64,000 nucleotides of DNA, from positions 406,001 through 470,000 of the forward strand of contig NZ_JZEY01000061.1 of the NCBI RefSeq assembly GCF_000969445.1, written 5' to 3'. This stretch comes from Devosia chinhatensis. Its GTDB lineage: Bacteria > Pseudomonadota > Alphaproteobacteria > Rhizobiales > Devosiaceae. Both the position numbers and the translations under genes were made by a program. This document shows positions 44,842-54,554 of the stretch, piece by piece. Below the pieces are notes generated by a model, which saw only the letters and a list, made by a program, of their open reading frames with translations, was not told the origin of the DNA and did not search any database. Within the stretch, counting starts at the first letter, position 1. Each line of letters opens with the position of its first letter.

Positions 44842-45477
44842 TTACCCTCGCAGGGCGCTCGCTTCCTGCGCCAGAGCCTCGATCCGTGCGAAATCCCCGC
44901 CTGCCAGGGCATCGGCCGGCATGATCCAGCTGCCGCCCACGCAGATCACATTGGGCAGGCTGAGATAGGTCTTGGCCTTTTCGGCATCGATCCCGCCGGT
45001 CGGGCAGAAGGTAATGTCCGGCAGCGGCGAGGCGAAGGCCTTGAGCACCGGGGCGCCCCCCAATGCTTCGGCCGGGAAGAACTTGAGGAAGGAATAGCCG
45101 CGCTCGGCTGCAGCCATCGCCTCGGTCGGGGTGCCGATGCCGGGCAGGAGCGGAATGGCGACATCGTCGGCCGCGTCGAGCAGGCGCGGCGAGGCGCCCG
45201 GAGACACCATGAAGCGGCAGCCCGCATCCACCGACGCCTTCATGTGGCCGGCATTGCGCACTGTGCCCGAGCCGACGATGGCGCCGGTCACCTTGGCCAT
45301 CTCTTCCATCACCTTGAGCGCATTGGGGGTGCGCAGCGTCACCTCCAGCACCGGCAGGCCACCGGCCACCAGGGCTTCGGCCAGCGGCCGGGCCTGCGCC
45401 ACGTCATCAAGAATGATGACCGGCACGACCGGGGCCAGCGACAGAATGGAGCGGATGGCGTTTGCGTCCTGCGGCAT
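44842..45477 (-). CDS. eda: 2-keto-3-deoxy-6-phosphogluconate aldolase
   Basis: A 211-residue class I aldolase that splits KDPG to pyruvate and glyceraldehyde 3-phosphate at the end of the Entner-Doudoroff pathway. VPVIILDDVAQARPLAEALVAGG at the N terminus, the LEVTLRTPNAL glutamate and the Schiff-base lysine in YSFLKFFPAEALGG are visible. The CPTGGID phosphate site follows, then GGSWIMP. ATG at 45477 follows AGAGGA. It is divergent from nadA; no edd gene is adjacent. The modE-like gene lies 61 bp downstream on the same strand. Confidence 0.94.
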   Translation of the reverse strand: MPQDANAIRSILSLAPVVPVIILDDVAQARPLAEALVAGGLPVLEVTLRTPNALKVMEEMAKVTGAIVGSGTVRNAGHMKASVDAGCRFMVSPGASPRLLDAADDVAIPLLPGIGTPTEAMAAAERGYSFLKFFPAEALGGAPVLKAFASPLPDITFCPTGGIDAEKAKTYLSLPNVICVGGSWIMPADALAGGDFARIEALAQEASALRG

Positions 45478-45629
45478 GACAAATAGTCCTCTTCTGGAAG
45501 AAGTCGGCAAAAGCGTTAGGCGTCCGGCAAACTTCCCGCAAGGCCATTCATTGAAATGAAAGGCAAAAATCCCTAGGTTCCGCGCACTGGAGCGGGGGCG
45601 GCGGACGCGACCCCGGCAGGGAGGCCCCC

Positions 45630-46697
45630 ATGGTGCAGATGATCAATGCCTTGACCCCGCTATCCGAGGCCCGCGCCATCCTGGCCGACAGCTTCGATCT
45701 GAAATTTTCCAAGGCGGTGGAACGCGAAACCGAAACCGTCTTCGAGCGGGTCAAGGACAAGATCCCGGAAATCGAATGGTCCTTCTATGCGCCGCTGATC
45801 GTGCAGATCAACCGGCTCAAAAAGGAGAAGGACGCGGTCATCCTCGCCCACAATTACCAGACCCCGCAGATCTATCACGGCGTCGCCGACGTCGTCGGCG
45901 ACAGCCTGCAATTGGCCATCGAGGCCACGCGGGTCCACCAATCGGTCATCGTGCAGTGCGGCGTCCATTTCATGGCCGAAACCTCCAAGATGCTGAACCC
46001 GGAAAAGACCGTACTCATTCCCGACAGCCGCGCCGGGTGCTCGCTCTCCGAGAGCATCACCGCCGAGGATGTCATGGCCATGCGCGCCCGCTATCCCGGC
46101 GTGCCCGTCGTCACCTATGTGAACACATCCGCTGCCGTCAAAGCCGTCACCGACGTCTGCTGCACCTCGTCCAACGCGCTCGACATCGTCAACCGGGTCG
46201 AGGGCGACACGGTGATGATGATCCCCGATCAGTACCTGGCCAAGAACACCGCCAAGAAGACCCATAAGAATATCATCACCTGGGCCGGGGCCTGCGAGGT
46301 TCACGAAACCTTCACCGCCGAGGACATCGCCGAGCTGCGCCATGCCTATCCGGCAGCCAAGATCATCGCCCATCCCGAATGCCCGCCCGAAGTGATCGAC
46401 GCGGTCGACTTTGCCGGCTCCACGGCCGCCATGATCGATTGGGTCAAGACCACAAAACCACCTCGCGTGGTCATGGTCACCGAATGCTCCATGTCCGATA
46501 ATGTGGCTTCCGAGACCACCGGCGTCGATTTCCTGCGCGGCTGCAACATCTGCCCGCACATGAAGCGCATCAATCTCGAAAATGTCCTGTGGTCGCTGCA
46601 CACGATGAGCGAGGAAGTCACCATTCCTGCCGACATTATCGGCCCCGCCCGCCAGGCGGTGGAACGCATGATCGAAATGAGCCGCAAGCGCGACTAA
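45630..46697 (+). CDS. nadA: Quinolinate synthase
   Basis: A 355-residue 4Fe-4S enzyme that condenses iminoaspartate, made by NadB, with dihydroxyacetone phosphate to form quinolinate. Three cluster cysteines are identifiable in [15 protein letters not shown], in the [11 protein letters not shown] region and in [17 protein letters not shown]. The [22 protein letters not shown] start block is diagnostic. ATG at 45630 follows GGGAGG. The pathway partner nadB lies 19 kb away rather than in the same operon. About 100 bp of non-coding DNA follows. Confidence 0.97.
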   Translation: MVQMINALTPLSEARAILADSFDLKFSKAVERETETVFERVKDKIPEIEWSFYAPLIVQINRLKKEKDAVILAHNYQTPQIYHGVADVVGDSLQLAIEATRVHQSVIVQCGVHFMAETSKMLNPEKTVLIPDSRAGCSLSESITAEDVMAMRARYPGVPVVTYVNTSAAVKAVTDVCCTSSNALDIVNRVEGDTVMMIPDQYLAKNTAKKTHKNIITWAGACEVHETFTAEDIAELRHAYPAAKIIAHPECPPEVIDAVDFAGSTAAMIDWVKTTKPPRVVMVTECSMSDNVASETTGVDFLRGCNICPHMKRINLENVLWSLHTMSEEVTIPADIIGPARQAVERMIEMSRKRD

Positions 46698-46798
46698 CCC
46701 TTCCGCGTCCGCGACGCCAAAGCACCTTCGAGCGCAATAAAGGCCAAGGCCTTCATGGGCGCAGCTGGCCAGGCCCGAAGGGGGTAGAGCCCAGGGCG

Positions 46799-47197
46799 CT
46801 ATCCCGGGCGCCTTGCCACGAGATCGATCTCCACCAGCGCCCCCACCGCCAAGGCCGTCACGCCCACCGTGGTCCGCGCCGGCAACTTGCCGGTTTCGAA
46901 AAAGCGCGGCCAGAGCGCATTGAGCGCGGCATAATCGCGCTCGAACTGGGTGAGATAGATCCGCGCCATGGTCACATGCTCGAGCCCCAGCCCGATCCCC
47001 CCAAGAACGATCTTGAGATTGTCCACCACGCGCCTCGTCTGCGCCTCGATCCCCTCGGGCAAGGGCGCATCGGGCGCGTCCGGATCGGTCGGCATCTGGC
47101 CGGTCACGAAGACCCAGCCATCTGTTTCCACCGCGTGGCTGAACGGAGCGACCGGACGGGGGCCGGTCGAAATCATGTGGTGCAGCAGATCCGACAT
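46799..47197 (-). CDS. RidA-family enamine/imine deaminase
   Basis: A 132-residue trimeric-type YjgF/RidA protein that hydrolyses reactive enamines to keto acids. SHAVETDGWVFVTGQMP covers the early family signature, and the active-site arginine is in PARTTVGVTALAVGALVEIDLVA near residue 110. ATG at 47197 follows GAGAAG. It stands alone between nadA and a GNAT gene. Confidence 0.9.
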   Translation of the reverse strand: MSDLLHHMISTGPRPVAPFSHAVETDGWVFVTGQMPTDPDAPDAPLPEGIEAQTRRVVDNLKIVLGGIGLGLEHVTMARIYLTQFERDYAALNALWPRFFETGKLPARTTVGVTALAVGALVEIDLVARRPG

Positions 47198-47322
47198 CGT
47201 ATCTTCTCATTAGCGGGCTGAGGCGAAGCTCAACGTGAACAGTCTGTTGACCGCAGCCACCGACTTGCGATGCCGCGGCGAAAGTCCCACATTGTCGGCG
47301 ACAAACGAGAAAGGCGCCAGCC

Positions 47323-47625
47323 ATGGCCGACACCGAATACGCCATCGTCCACGAGAAAAGCCCCGCCGGCGGTCGCTATGTCATTGATCTGGCGCCGGGT
47401 TTGGAGGCCGAGATGACCTATCGCCAGGCCGCTGACGGTCCCATGGTCATCGACCATACCGGCGTTCCGCCGCAGTTCGAGGGTCGCGGCATCGCGCTCC
47501 AGCTGGTCAAGGCCGCCATTGCCGACGCTCGGGAAAAAGGCTTTAAGATCAAGCCTGTATGCCCCTATGTCGTCGTCCAGTTCCGCCGCCATCCTGACTG
47601 GGCCGACCTTCTGGCGCAGGCCTAG
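47323..47625 (+). CDS. GNAT-type N-acetyltransferase domain protein (YjdJ-like)
   Basis: A 100-residue short acetyltransferase-fold protein. The acetyl-CoA-binding block is GVPPQFEGRGIALQLVKAAIADAREKG at residues 47-73, and a VCPYVVVQFRRHPDW tail matches the YjdJ/GTN subfamily. Substrate is unknown. ATG at 47323 with AAAGGCG upstream. Its stop overlaps the convergent LprI-like gene by four bases. Confidence 0.85.
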   Translation: MADTEYAIVHEKSPAGGRYVIDLAPGLEAEMTYRQAADGPMVIDHTGVPPQFEGRGIALQLVKAAIADAREKGFKIKPVCPYVVVQFRRHPDWADLLAQA

Positions 47626-48677
47626 TAGCCGAACCGAATTTCGTCAGCGCCATCAACGAGATAACCCTCGATATCCTCCCACTTGACCCGCACTTCGGGC
47701 GCGCCATAGGCATAGGCCGCGATCTCATAGGGCTGAAACTGGATCACCAGCGCGTAGGGGTCCGACAGATCCCAGCGCTGCGGATCGACCACGGCCTCGG
47801 CCATATAGCTGGTATCGTCCAGCATCAGGTTGTCGCCATGCTCCGCCTCGGCGGCAGCAAGCGCCAGGTCCACCAGCGCCGCCTCCCAGCCTTCGCCGGA
47901 AAACAGGTCGCTGGCCTGCATGAAGCGACCTTCCTTCACCAGGTAATGGCGGTAGAAAATGCCCCAATTGCCATGCGCAGCGCCGTGTCCATACCAATAG
48001 GTTGTGCCATTGAGCGTGATCCGGCTCGCCCCGGCAACCGCTTCCAGCCCCAGGGAATTGTCGGTATCGCTCGTGCTGCCGTCGTCCTCGCTGTCCGGGC
48101 CGATCGTACCGGCAATCACCGGCGACAGCGCGAGGGCATCTTCAGCAATTGCAGCGTTGAAATCGGCTGCAAAATCCTGCGCTCCGTCGATTTCGATCCA
48201 GCTCAGCTCATGATGCGCGACAGGCGACCAGGAGTCTGGATTATCGATTTCATTAGGATCCGGCAGCGCCTCGTAACGGGCCATCGGGTAAAAACGAATC
48301 CCCTCGACCATGCGGCTCTGCTCCAACACCGTGCTTCGGCTGTTGAAGATTTCAACCAGACAAGACACACCCCGATCGTCATAAACCCCGACTACCAAGG
48401 GCTTGGCGTCGCGGGAGCAGGCCCGCTGCGCATAGCTCAGCCACTCCCTTTGCCCCGTTCGCACCGCACCCCGCGCGGCCTCGGAAAGCCCGCCGACAGC
48501 ACTCTCATAGGTAGCGGCCAGCCGCGTATCGGCAGCGGAAAGCTCAGGATTGTCGCAGATGGCCCGCTCGAACGGCGTCCCCGCCTTGGTACAATCAAAG
48601 CTGGCCGCATGAGCGGCAATCGAGGGTGCACCGAAAAGACCGAGCAGCGCTGCTGGAAGGACGAAAAGGCGGGTCAT
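47622..48677 (-). CDS. LprI-type and DUF3298-type periplasmic protein
   Basis: A 351-residue exported protein with a signal peptide (residues 1-24, ending AAHAA). Next is an LprI-like lysozyme-inhibitor-type region (FDCTKAGTPFERAICDNPELSAADTRLAATY) with paired cysteines. The C-terminal half resembles DUF3298/RsiV-like domains (YWYGHGAAHGNWGIFYRHYLV). Both domains occur in proteins that interact with lysozyme, so inhibition of host or environmental lysozyme is possible but unproven. ATG at 48677 follows GGAGG. Confidence 0.72.
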   Translation of the reverse strand: MTRLFVLPAALLGLFGAPSIAAHAASFDCTKAGTPFERAICDNPELSAADTRLAATYESAVGGLSEAARGAVRTGQREWLSYAQRACSRDAKPLVVGVYDDRGVSCLVEIFNSRSTVLEQSRMVEGIRFYPMARYEALPDPNEIDNPDSWSPVAHHELSWIEIDGAQDFAADFNAAIAEDALALSPVIAGTIGPDSEDDGSTSDTDNSLGLEAVAGASRITLNGTTYWYGHGAAHGNWGIFYRHYLVKEGRFMQASDLFSGEGWEAALVDLALAAAEAEHGDNLMLDDTSYMAEAVVDPQRWDLSDPYALVIQFQPYEIAAYAYGAPEVRVKWEDIEGYLVDGADEIRFGY

Positions 48678-48745
48678 CAGAGCCTCCGACTGAGAGTCGA
48701 ACAAGAGGTTATCAACATGCAAGGCTGACGTCACCACAGGAGCGG

Positions 48746-50509
48746 TCAAGCGCGGCGGGGTTGAGGCTGCATGTCGGCGTCGAAGACCACCAACTGATCC
48801 CGGCCCCGGGCTTTCGCCAGATAAAGGGCAGCATCAGCCATATCTACCGCGATCTCCAGTCGGTCGCCCGCATCGGCCAGAGAGGCCCCGATGCTGACGG
48901 AAATCTCCATGTCGCGCTGGTCGGGCAGCGCAACAGGACTTGTCCGCATGGCAGCGAGCACCGCCTGCGCCAAGGCGCGAAGGGAAAGGCCGGACGCTTC
49001 GGGCAGAAGAACGATATATTCGTCCCCGCCCCAACGCGCGCAGATGCCGTCGCGACCCGTGGCGGCCTCGATGCGCCGCGCAACATCACCGACCACAACG
49101 TCCCCGGCGGCATGGCCGAACGTGTCATTTATGGCCTTGAACTGGTCGATATCGATCAGCAATAGACCATATGATGCTGTGCCGGCGATCTGCTTATGAG
49201 CGGCAGCAAATCCCCGCCGATTGAGAACGCCGGTTTGCCCGTCGCGGAAGGCCAGCAATTGCAATTCCCGCGTGCGCTCGTCGACGCGCGCCTCAAGAAG
49301 GCGCGTATTGTCATCGACCGCATTGGCCATTTCCGCAAAGGCAGCGCCGAGCCTGTCGATTTCGTCCCCCGCCGCATTGCCGAACCCGAAGGCAGGGCCA
49401 AAAGTGCACGATCGCGCCTCGCGCACAACGGTTTCAAGCACCACCAGGCGATCAAGGACGGTTCTCTTGAAAACCAGGGTGAGAAGGGCCGCGACGCCCC
49501 CCATGACGGCGATGAGCAAGATGCCTACGGGCAGGAACAGGCGTCGGTCGATGATGGCATCGACATCCATAAGCGTCACATTGTACCAGCCCAACCGGTC
49601 GAGATAACCCACCCCGACCAGGGTCTGCTGGCCGCCGATGTCGACAAAGGCCGAGCGCACCATAGTCCCGCCAGCCGAGACATCGTCCATCAGGGCTTGC
49701 AGCGTCTGTCGATCCGAAGCCGTGTCGACCAGCGAAAAAACGCTGCGCTTGTCACGCATCTCGGCGGAAAGGCTGGCCAGATCGACGAGGTCCTGGTTCC
49801 GGTGTGCCTGGACCTGCCCCCGGCGATCCACGAACATGGACGTCACGCCTGTCTGCGGAACATTCACCACTTCCTGGATGAAAGCGGTCAGATCGATGCC
49901 CGTGCCCAGAACGCCCAGGACTTTGCGTCCTTCGCGAATGACACAATTCATCCAAACCTTGGTGACGCGCAGGTTGGCGTCATTATCGACATTGAGATGG
50001 CAGCCTTCACCCAGCGCCTTGGTCGAAAAATACCACAAATCCCTCGGGTTCTGCGGATCGACCGCATAGCGGCGTTGATTGCCGGCATAGGAATTGGCTG
50101 CATCGTTGAAATAGTAGTTCCCCGACCCGTCGATGACGAAGAAATAGGAGCCGTCCGCAAAACTCTGCCGGTAATGTTCCAGTTCGGCGAGACCGCGACG
50201 CGTCAGGAGCGGATCATCCTCGTTGCGTGCCCAGTCACGGATCGCCTGGCTACCGGCGAGAGCCTCCGCCAGCGCCACCTCGCGCATCAGCGCGCCCAAT
50301 CCACGGTGCCGGTCATAGAGCACCTGCTTTTCTGCAAAGAGCGTGCCGAGCTGGATGATCGTGGAATTGGTGATCCAGGTGAACGCAGCATAGGCGGGAA
50401 CGGCCACGGCGGCAAAGCCGAGCAGGACGAAAACCACCACCCTGAGGGACAGGGTTCGGGCAATGTGATGACCGATGAAGCGGATGGGACACCTCGTAGA
50501 GGGACCCAT
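48746..50509 (-). CDS. dCache-type GGDEF diguanylate cyclase
   Basis: A 587-residue membrane signalling protein. An N-terminal helix near residues 22-45 leads to a periplasmic Cache-like sensor (residues 50-320), a second helix at about 327-350 and a C-terminal GGDEF domain from about 415. The signature is GGDEY, with Tyr in place of Phe, and the inhibitory I-site is not intact (GRDGICAR). It may make cyclic di-GMP without product feedback. ATG at 50509 was chosen over a TTG at 50521. It is the last gene in a same-strand series after the MhqD-like hydrolase. Confidence 0.85.
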   Translation of the reverse strand: MGPSTRCPIRFIGHHIARTLSLRVVVFVLLGFAAVAVPAYAAFTWITNSTIIQLGTLFAEKQVLYDRHRGLGALMREVALAEALAGSQAIRDWARNEDDPLLTRRGLAELEHYRQSFADGSYFFVIDGSGNYYFNDAANSYAGNQRRYAVDPQNPRDLWYFSTKALGEGCHLNVDNDANLRVTKVWMNCVIREGRKVLGVLGTGIDLTAFIQEVVNVPQTGVTSMFVDRRGQVQAHRNQDLVDLASLSAEMRDKRSVFSLVDTASDRQTLQALMDDVSAGGTMVRSAFVDIGGQQTLVGVGYLDRLGWYNVTLMDVDAIIDRRLFLPVGILLIAVMGGVAALLTLVFKRTVLDRLVVLETVVREARSCTFGPAFGFGNAAGDEIDRLGAAFAEMANAVDDNTRLLEARVDERTRELQLLAFRDGQTGVLNRRGFAAAHKQIAGTASYGLLLIDIDQFKAINDTFGHAAGDVVVGDVARRIEAATGRDGICARWGGDEYIVLLPEASGLSLRALAQAVLAAMRTSPVALPDQRDMEISVSIGASLADAGDRLEIAVDMADAALYLAKARGRDQLVVFDADMQPQPRRA

Positions 50510-50566
50510 ATTCGCCGCCAAACGCTCAAGAACCGGTTAAAAAGCCAGTCACGCCAAAAGGCTGGA

Positions 50567-51160
50567 TCAGATGAACTGCTGAACCGCCATGATCTCTTCC
50601 TGGCGGATTTCATGGCCGCCAGCATGCCACGCCAGGCGACTTTCGGCGCCGTTGGCGCTGAAATAATCGGCCAGAGCCTGCGTAGCGGCGGCAGGCGCTA
50701 TCGGATCGCGCTGCCCGGCTGTAATCAACACCTTCCGTCCGGAAAAGTTGGCCGCCTGCGGCGCAAAGGGGATCAGCGGATGCATAAGGATAGCCTGGTC
50801 GAACAGCGCCGGCGCGGCGAACATAACCGAAGCCAAAATATTGGCACCGTTGGAATATCCCAGACCGATGACGCGAGAGGGGCGGACCGCACCGATCTGC
50901 TCGGCGATAAATTCCGCCATTTTTTCCGTGCGCTGTGCGAGGTCGGCCATGTCATAGACGCCTTCACCGGTGCGGCGGAAATAGCGCAGCGCACCATGCT
51001 CGCTGACATCCCCGCGCGGAGCTACGCGCCGCGCCTGCGGCAGCAATTGGCCGGCAATCTCGAAGAACTGGTTTTCGTCTCCACCCGTCCCATGGAACAG
51101 GAAAATGACCGGGGAGTCAGGATTGGCGCCATCTGCGGCACGGAACTGATATGGGCTCAT
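50567..51160 (-). CDS. Carboxylesterase/phospholipase-type alpha/beta hydrolase (MhqD-like)
   Basis: A 197-residue serine hydrolase of the small carboxylesterase group. The oxyanion-hole block LFHGTGGDENQFFEIA starts near residue 21 and the nucleophile is in GYSNGANIL near residue 103. Asp and His are in AGQRDPIAP and AGGHEIRQEE. Related MhqD proteins work with MarR-controlled quinone resistance, and a marR-azoR pair lies 3.4 kb away, but a joint role is conjecture. ATG at 51160 follows AGGAGA. Confidence 0.83.
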   Translation of the reverse strand: MSPYQFRAADGANPDSPVIFLFHGTGGDENQFFEIAGQLLPQARRVAPRGDVSEHGALRYFRRTGEGVYDMADLAQRTEKMAEFIAEQIGAVRPSRVIGLGYSNGANILASVMFAAPALFDQAILMHPLIPFAPQAANFSGRKVLITAGQRDPIAPAAATQALADYFSANGAESRLAWHAGGHEIRQEEIMAVQQFI

Positions 51161-51288
51161 CGCATGATCTCCTGTTCTGCTTCCGATATCGGCGGTTTGG
51201 CGCCAAGGCGCAATAACTGCGCATCGTCACGCTCTGTTGCCTAATGGGAAACAATGCCGAAGATGGCAAAGGGCCAATCTGCTGTTGC

Positions 51289-51780
51289 TTAAGGCCGGTA
51301 GCCCGCCAGGATCGCTGCGCGCAATGCCTCTGCAGCGGCCGCCGCAGCCTGCTCGCCGGCCCCGATTGCTGAGGCCCGCTCTGTGGGCGAAAGCTTGCCG
51401 CCTTGATAGGACGTGTCGCTGGCGCGCGTGGCGGTAAACACTGTCTCGTCACCGCGCGCAATTTTCAGCGTGGCCGTCACGCGCACGGCTACAGGCTCTC
51501 CCACCAAGATCGAACTGGACAGCGACCCGGCCAGAGTGCTGCTGGAAACGGTCACCGAAACGATGGGGTCGGTGGGGCCCGGCGGCTCCGGGAAGGCAAC
51601 CTTCAGCCGATTGAGGATGACTTGTTCCAGTCGGTTTGTGGGCGGGGCGAAATTGAACCGGGCCAAAGCCATGCCGCCGCCGGCGCGATCGCCATAGACC
51701 GGCGCAAAGCTGGTGCAGCTTGCAAGGCCGAGTGCCAGCACGCCGGCCCCGATGACCGCGAAAGTGCGTCGTCTGTTCAC
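51289..51780 (-). CDS. LptE-like LPS-assembly lipoprotein
   Basis: A 163-residue predicted lipoprotein. The signal ends in a lipobox (LGLASC, Cys near residue 22) followed by TSFAPVYGD, which matches the FxPLYG start of LptE proteins. A second shared feature is NRLEQVILNRLKVAFP, like the conserved xRLxQxVRNxLxF segment. The C-terminal half alternates strands and ends with an Ala-rich helix. It starts 15 bp after the LptD-like gene on the same strand, so they probably form a two-gene operon and a plug-barrel complex. Identification rests on weak similarity plus context. Confidence 0.6.
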   Translation of the reverse strand: MNRRRTFAVIGAGVLALGLASCTSFAPVYGDRAGGGMALARFNFAPPTNRLEQVILNRLKVAFPEPPGPTDPIVSVTVSSSTLAGSLSSSILVGEPVAVRVTATLKIARGDETVFTATRASDTSYQGGKLSPTERASAIGAGEQAAAAAAEALRAAILAGYRP

Positions 51781-51795
51781 AAGGGCCTCTCTTTG

Positions 51796-54123
51796 CTACT
51801 GCATCAGATTGGGCAATGGCAGGGTGTTCGAAAAACCGGCGTCAAAACCCGCCGGTGCCATCAAGCGGAACGATACGGTGGCACGCAGGTCGTTCGGCGT
51901 CCGGTGCGTTGCTCCCGTGCGCGTCAGATTGGCACCGACATTGAGATAGCCGTCATTATAGGTCAGCCCGCCGCCAGCCTGAAGGAACGTGTTACCAGAA
52001 ATGTCCCAATAGTAATTGCCGTGCGCCGACCAATATTCGTCGATGGGCAGGCTTACGTCTCCACCCAGCTCGTGCAGGTCCCTGACATTGCCGGCCGCTG
52101 CGACGGCTTCTGCATAGCGATAATTGAGCGCCCCGCTCCAGCCATCTTGCGCATAGGACACACCGAGGCCGGCGCGGGCGATGTCGAATGTTGCAGTATC
52201 GACCTGCACCTTGCCTCCCAGTCGTACACGGTCTGCCAGGACGCCATAGGCTCCCAGAACCGCATAGGATGAGGTGGCTTCAAGGCCTGAACCCACGCCA
52301 GCGTTCTGCCGATTGGCCATGGCGAAAGCATTGTCTCCCGCCAGCTGGAAGGATTGCCCGGCAATCAACTCGAGATGATTGCCATCGTCGAAACTCGCCA
52401 GATAGCGGCCGCCCAGATTCATGCGAAGACCGGTTTCCTGGCGGTCGATCCCCGTAAACCGGTTATAGCTAAAAAGGTTGGCATCGTCGAAAACCACGCT
52501 TTGCGAATCCTCATTGGTAATCCCCGGCTGGACGCTCGAGGCACCGCGATAGACGATCTGCGCAATGGGTTCGACGAGGTGGGTGATGCCTGGACTGCGC
52601 GCCGCAAGCGGATAGCGCAGGTCAAGTGCGGCAACCGGGGTAACGCCCAGCAGCGTCCCGTCGGCCGGGGCCTGCACAGCAGGGTCGAAAACCTGTCCGG
52701 TGCTCCGGTCGTAACTGGCGGCGTCCAGGCGAATTCCGGCAAAGGGCGTCAGGACGGCACCGCCAGCGATCCATTGGTTTTGCCAGCTGGCCTGGGCCAT
52801 GCCATGAAGCCTCGTACCGGCATAGCCGTAATCATAGGCCACGCCATTGAAAGTGCTCCCATTGTCCCGCACGCGGTGAATATTGAGCACTCGTCCCTCT
52901 ACGGTGACGTGGCCGGCGCCAGGCGCCAGCTTGAAAGTGCGTTCGACACGCACATTGGGCAGCGCCAATCCCTGTTGTTCGCGCGTTTGATTGGCGACGT
53001 CACCGAGCAGGTTATATTGCTGAACCCGCGCATCGACATAGGTCTCGGCCGTCAGGTGCGTGGCATAAACCTCGTTGATTCCGGCGCGACGGGGGTCGAG
53101 CAGGTAATCCTGAAAATAGGCACTGTCCGAAAATGCCGCATAGGCAAAACCCAGGGTCCAGTCTTCGATCGGCTGGAACTCGCCCTGCGCCTGCACTGCG
53201 CCCCGCATGTCGCGCCGGGCATCGGGGAATGTGAAGGCAGCCTTGTCGAGCTGGTAGAGCCCCGACGCCTTGATCCGCATCGAGCCTTGGTCGAACCTTT
53301 GCACCCATTCCGCACCGAGAAGAAAACCTTGGCGCGAGAGGAGGGTCGGGGTCAGGACAATATCGGTACTGCGCGTCGAATAGACCGGCAGGGATACCTC
53401 GGCCTTGACCCCGATCTGCTCGCTGTAGGCAAGGCTGGGTCTCGGCAGCATGGCAAGTGAACTGTCGCTGAGATCTGGCAGCCAGAGATAGGGCAGCCAC
53501 GCCACCGGCACGCCCAAAAGAGACAGAACAGGCTGCTCGAAGCTGATCGAGCCGTCCTCGGCGCTTTGCACGACTTTGGCAGCGCTGATTGACCAGCCGA
53601 TGCGCCGGCCGCGATTGTCGACACACTCGCCGCAGGGGGCGTATTGCGCGTTGGTCAGAATGGAGCGCAATTCCTGGTCGAAATCGGCACTGTCAGCGCT
53701 GATGCGGGAGCCATCGCTCGCTGTGATGGTCATGGAATCAAGCACGGTGCGCTTGAGCCCGCCGGTCAGCGCCAGCCTCGCGCTCTGAGAGACATTGCCG
53801 GCAGGGTCGGTGACCCGGACATCGCCCAGAACCTCCATCTCGCCGCTCGTTCGGCGATAGACCAGCTCATTGCCGGCGATCGTATAGCCGCTGATGCGCA
53901 CGACCACGTCCCCACGGGCCGTGATGATGTTGGCGACCGAATCGAAAACGAGTTCCTCTGCTTCCACCGCAGTGGGCGCCGAGGGGTCGATCGGGGCATT
54001 GAAGAAATCCGCCGGCACAAGGCCCTGCGCATGAACCGGCAGAGCCGACCCAAGGCCTAGAGCCGCCAGGGCAGCCAGCACAGGCCAGCTCCGGCGCATA
54101 TGGCGACGAACGCGTCTCAACAC
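51796..54123 (-). CDS. LptD-like outer-membrane LPS-assembly protein
   Basis: A 775-residue outer-membrane protein with a signal peptide (cleavage near residue 32, PVHAQ). The OstA/LptA-like jellyroll (residues 50-160) includes EAEELVFDSVANIITARGDVVV. A cysteine pair (CGEC near residue 163) and LLGVPVAWLPYLWLPD precede the C-terminal barrel of alternating aromatic strands to the end. This is the LptD layout, which inserts lipopolysaccharide into the outer membrane. The usual rhizobial neighbours surA, pdxA and ksgA are absent, so this may be a paralogue. GTG at 54123 follows CAGGA. Confidence 0.72.
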   Translation of the reverse strand: MLRRVRRHMRRSWPVLAALAALGLGSALPVHAQGLVPADFFNAPIDPSAPTAVEAEELVFDSVANIITARGDVVVRISGYTIAGNELVYRRTSGEMEVLGDVRVTDPAGNVSQSARLALTGGLKRTVLDSMTITASDGSRISADSADFDQELRSILTNAQYAPCGECVDNRGRRIGWSISAAKVVQSAEDGSISFEQPVLSLLGVPVAWLPYLWLPDLSDSSLAMLPRPSLAYSEQIGVKAEVSLPVYSTRSTDIVLTPTLLSRQGFLLGAEWVQRFDQGSMRIKASGLYQLDKAAFTFPDARRDMRGAVQAQGEFQPIEDWTLGFAYAAFSDSAYFQDYLLDPRRAGINEVYATHLTAETYVDARVQQYNLLGDVANQTREQQGLALPNVRVERTFKLAPGAGHVTVEGRVLNIHRVRDNGSTFNGVAYDYGYAGTRLHGMAQASWQNQWIAGGAVLTPFAGIRLDAASYDRSTGQVFDPAVQAPADGTLLGVTPVAALDLRYPLAARSPGITHLVEPIAQIVYRGASSVQPGITNEDSQSVVFDDANLFSYNRFTGIDRQETGLRMNLGGRYLASFDDGNHLELIAGQSFQLAGDNAFAMANRQNAGVGSGLEATSSYAVLGAYGVLADRVRLGGKVQVDTATFDIARAGLGVSYAQDGWSGALNYRYAEAVAAAGNVRDLHELGGDVSLPIDEYWSAHGNYYWDISGNTFLQAGGGLTYNDGYLNVGANLTRTGATHRTPNDLRATVSFRLMAPAGFDAGFSNTLPLPNLMQ

Positions 54124-54554
54124 TATTGGTCCTGGCTCCCCGAATTCCCCAGAATCGGGAAATAATGGAACGCCCTGCGGCCGAACTCAAACACCAGTCG
54201 CTCCCTGTGCGCCACTCGCGGACAATCCAATGCCGCAAAGCTACCGATCAATCTAGTCCCGGGCAATGAACAATTGGCAAACCCATCCAGCGCGCCCGCC
54301 AGCTGATACGTCAGGGCAACAGATCTCGCCCCAAGTCGCATCGGAGGCGGAGGGTGTCCCAACGAAGCAATAGCCAGAAGGTGAAAATCTCAGCTGTCGA
54401 CGCGCCGATGCCTGATGATCCAATGATCGATAGCAGTTTGCGGCGCGGTCACGCGGTCATAAGCACGCAACGCCCAACATGCTATCTGGACCGGCCTGAG
54501 TGGATTCCGCGACTGTCTGAGGCAAGTCGTCCGCGCACCGTGTGCGGACGAGCA
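54124..54554. other. Intergenic region between lptD-like and marR genes
   Basis: This 431-bp gap contains the LptD-like promoter region. It also holds a 9-bp hairpin just past the marR stop (54528-54536 CGTCCGCGC with 54542-54550, loop ACCGT, one G-T pair) that may end the azoR-marR transcript, although no T tract follows. No credible gene is seen; an open frame from 54354 runs antisense into marR. Confidence 0.4.

Noticed and set aside
45660..47345. A 561-codon minus-strand frame across nadA and the RidA gene
   Set aside because: Antisense to nadA and in another frame from RidA; composition is typical of a shadow.
49196..51244. A 682-codon open frame on the plus strand
   Set aside because: It runs antisense through the GGDEF protein and the MhqD-like hydrolase, both well supported, and matches no family.
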